NCBI RefSeq assembly: GCF_014356525.2
Contig: NC_052506.1
Location: 22,954,707-23,018,706, forward strand
Direction: 5' to 3'
DNA length: 64,000 nucleotides
DNA from: Nilaparvata lugens
Taxonomy: Eukaryota > Arthropoda > Insecta > Hemiptera > Delphacidae
The notes under the pieces are model-generated. The model was not told the origin of the DNA. It searched no databases and worked only from the letters and a program-made list of their open reading frames with translations. Each line of letters begins with the position of its first letter. The first letter of the stretch is position 1. Below, piece after piece: positions 63,352 through 64,000 of the stretch. A program made the position numbers and the translations under genes.

Positions 63352-63776
63352 GTAAGTTGATTACGGATTTATTATATAATAATACTGAGGGTAATGCCCA
63401 CATAAGCTCTTAGGCTTGTGAGAGGGATGATGATGAGAGATGACGACTACTTTTTAGGTAGACGGGACCGACAGCTCATCGTCTCCTCCGAAAGAGGTTT
63501 TTAATTTTAATTTATTCAATCATTTATAAAGAACATATTCTCACAAACAATCTACTGTTCGTTGGAAATTCGTTTGAAATTGGGACGTCGGGTCAAATGT
63601 GAACATGTTGTGCACACAACAGTACTGTATTAAACACTGTTTAAACACACATACTGTATTAAATACACATAGCATATGTAGGTAGATAGATAGATAAATG
63701 CCTTTTATTTTCACTGTATAACATTAAACTTTATGTATGTATAGAACACCTGTAGACTCTGATCTATTTATAGTTT

Positions 63777-63930
63777 AAGGCCCTGTTGCACAAAAGCCGG
63801 TTAAATTGTAATCGTGTTTGATTTCACAAGAATTGACCAGAGGCTTTTTAAAAAAAGATGCTTTTTTGATTGGTTCTCATGGCATTCAATCGGGATTAGA
63901 AGTTAACAGGCTTTTGTGCAACCGAGTGTA
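63777..63930. mobile_element. MITE family A, copy 5
   Basis: The left 'AAGGCCCTGTTGCACAAAAG' pairs with the right 'AGGCTTTTGTGCAACCGAG'. Slightly more diverged than copy 4. The rest of 63352-64000 is AT-rich intron. Confidence 0.85.
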
Positions 63931-64000
63931 AGTAAATTTGCTCTTCTGTCTTTTCAAACAATTTTTTGTGCATTTTTTTAATTCTCACATTATGAAAATA

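Overview
The window is eukaryotic, AT-rich and packed with transposable elements. It reads as an insect genome, most likely a hemipteran of the planthopper type. That placement rests on the mix of many short foldback MITEs, mariner/Tc1 relics, CR1/jockey/RTE-like LINE fragments and Helitron-like GCTTCGC elements. It is an inference, because no barcode gene is present. No bacterial operon, rRNA gene, CRISPR array or virus was seen.

One large plus-strand gene organises almost the whole window. I assembled 22 coding exons (3616-63351) for the 5' part of an insect MROH1 orthologue (maestro heat-like repeat family member 1, formerly HEATR7A), a giant HEAT-repeat solenoid protein. Every junction has GT/AG ends and matching phase, giving about 1,240 codons. 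The chain follows the order of the human protein from near its N-terminus to about three quarters of its length. The last ~400 residues lie beyond the right edge. Exon 1 is a 12-codon initiator exon about 7.9 kb upstream of exon 2.

Two parts of this gene are duplicated. Exons 4-5 sit in a 2.8 kb block repeated 4.6 kb downstream; the pair is 354 nt and phase 0 to 0, so including both copies keeps the frame. Exons 15-16 sit in a direct 2.07 kb tandem duplication with a 12-bp microhomology at the junction; that pair is 313 nt, and reading from exon 16a into exon 15b meets a stop at once. Exon copies look identical while introns differ slightly, so the events are recent or are assembly artefacts.

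A second gene, an intronless BTB-BACK protein, lies on the minus strand inside MROH1 intron 7 (26169-27416).

Layout: 1-3615, upstream region with DNA-transposon and MITE material and a 5' leader with three short uORFs; 3616-11574, exon 1 and intron 1 with LINE remnants, a tRNA-related SINE and a 744-bp mariner; 11575-24309, exons 2-6 with the first duplication and nested transposons; 24310-33462, exons 7-11 with the nested BTB gene, a 599-bp palindrome and a minisatellite built from the exon 10 donor; 33463-42141, intron 11 (8.7 kb) with a degraded LINE and Helitron-like ends; 42142-54885, exons 12-17 with the second duplication; 54886-64000, exons 18-22 and further MITEs.
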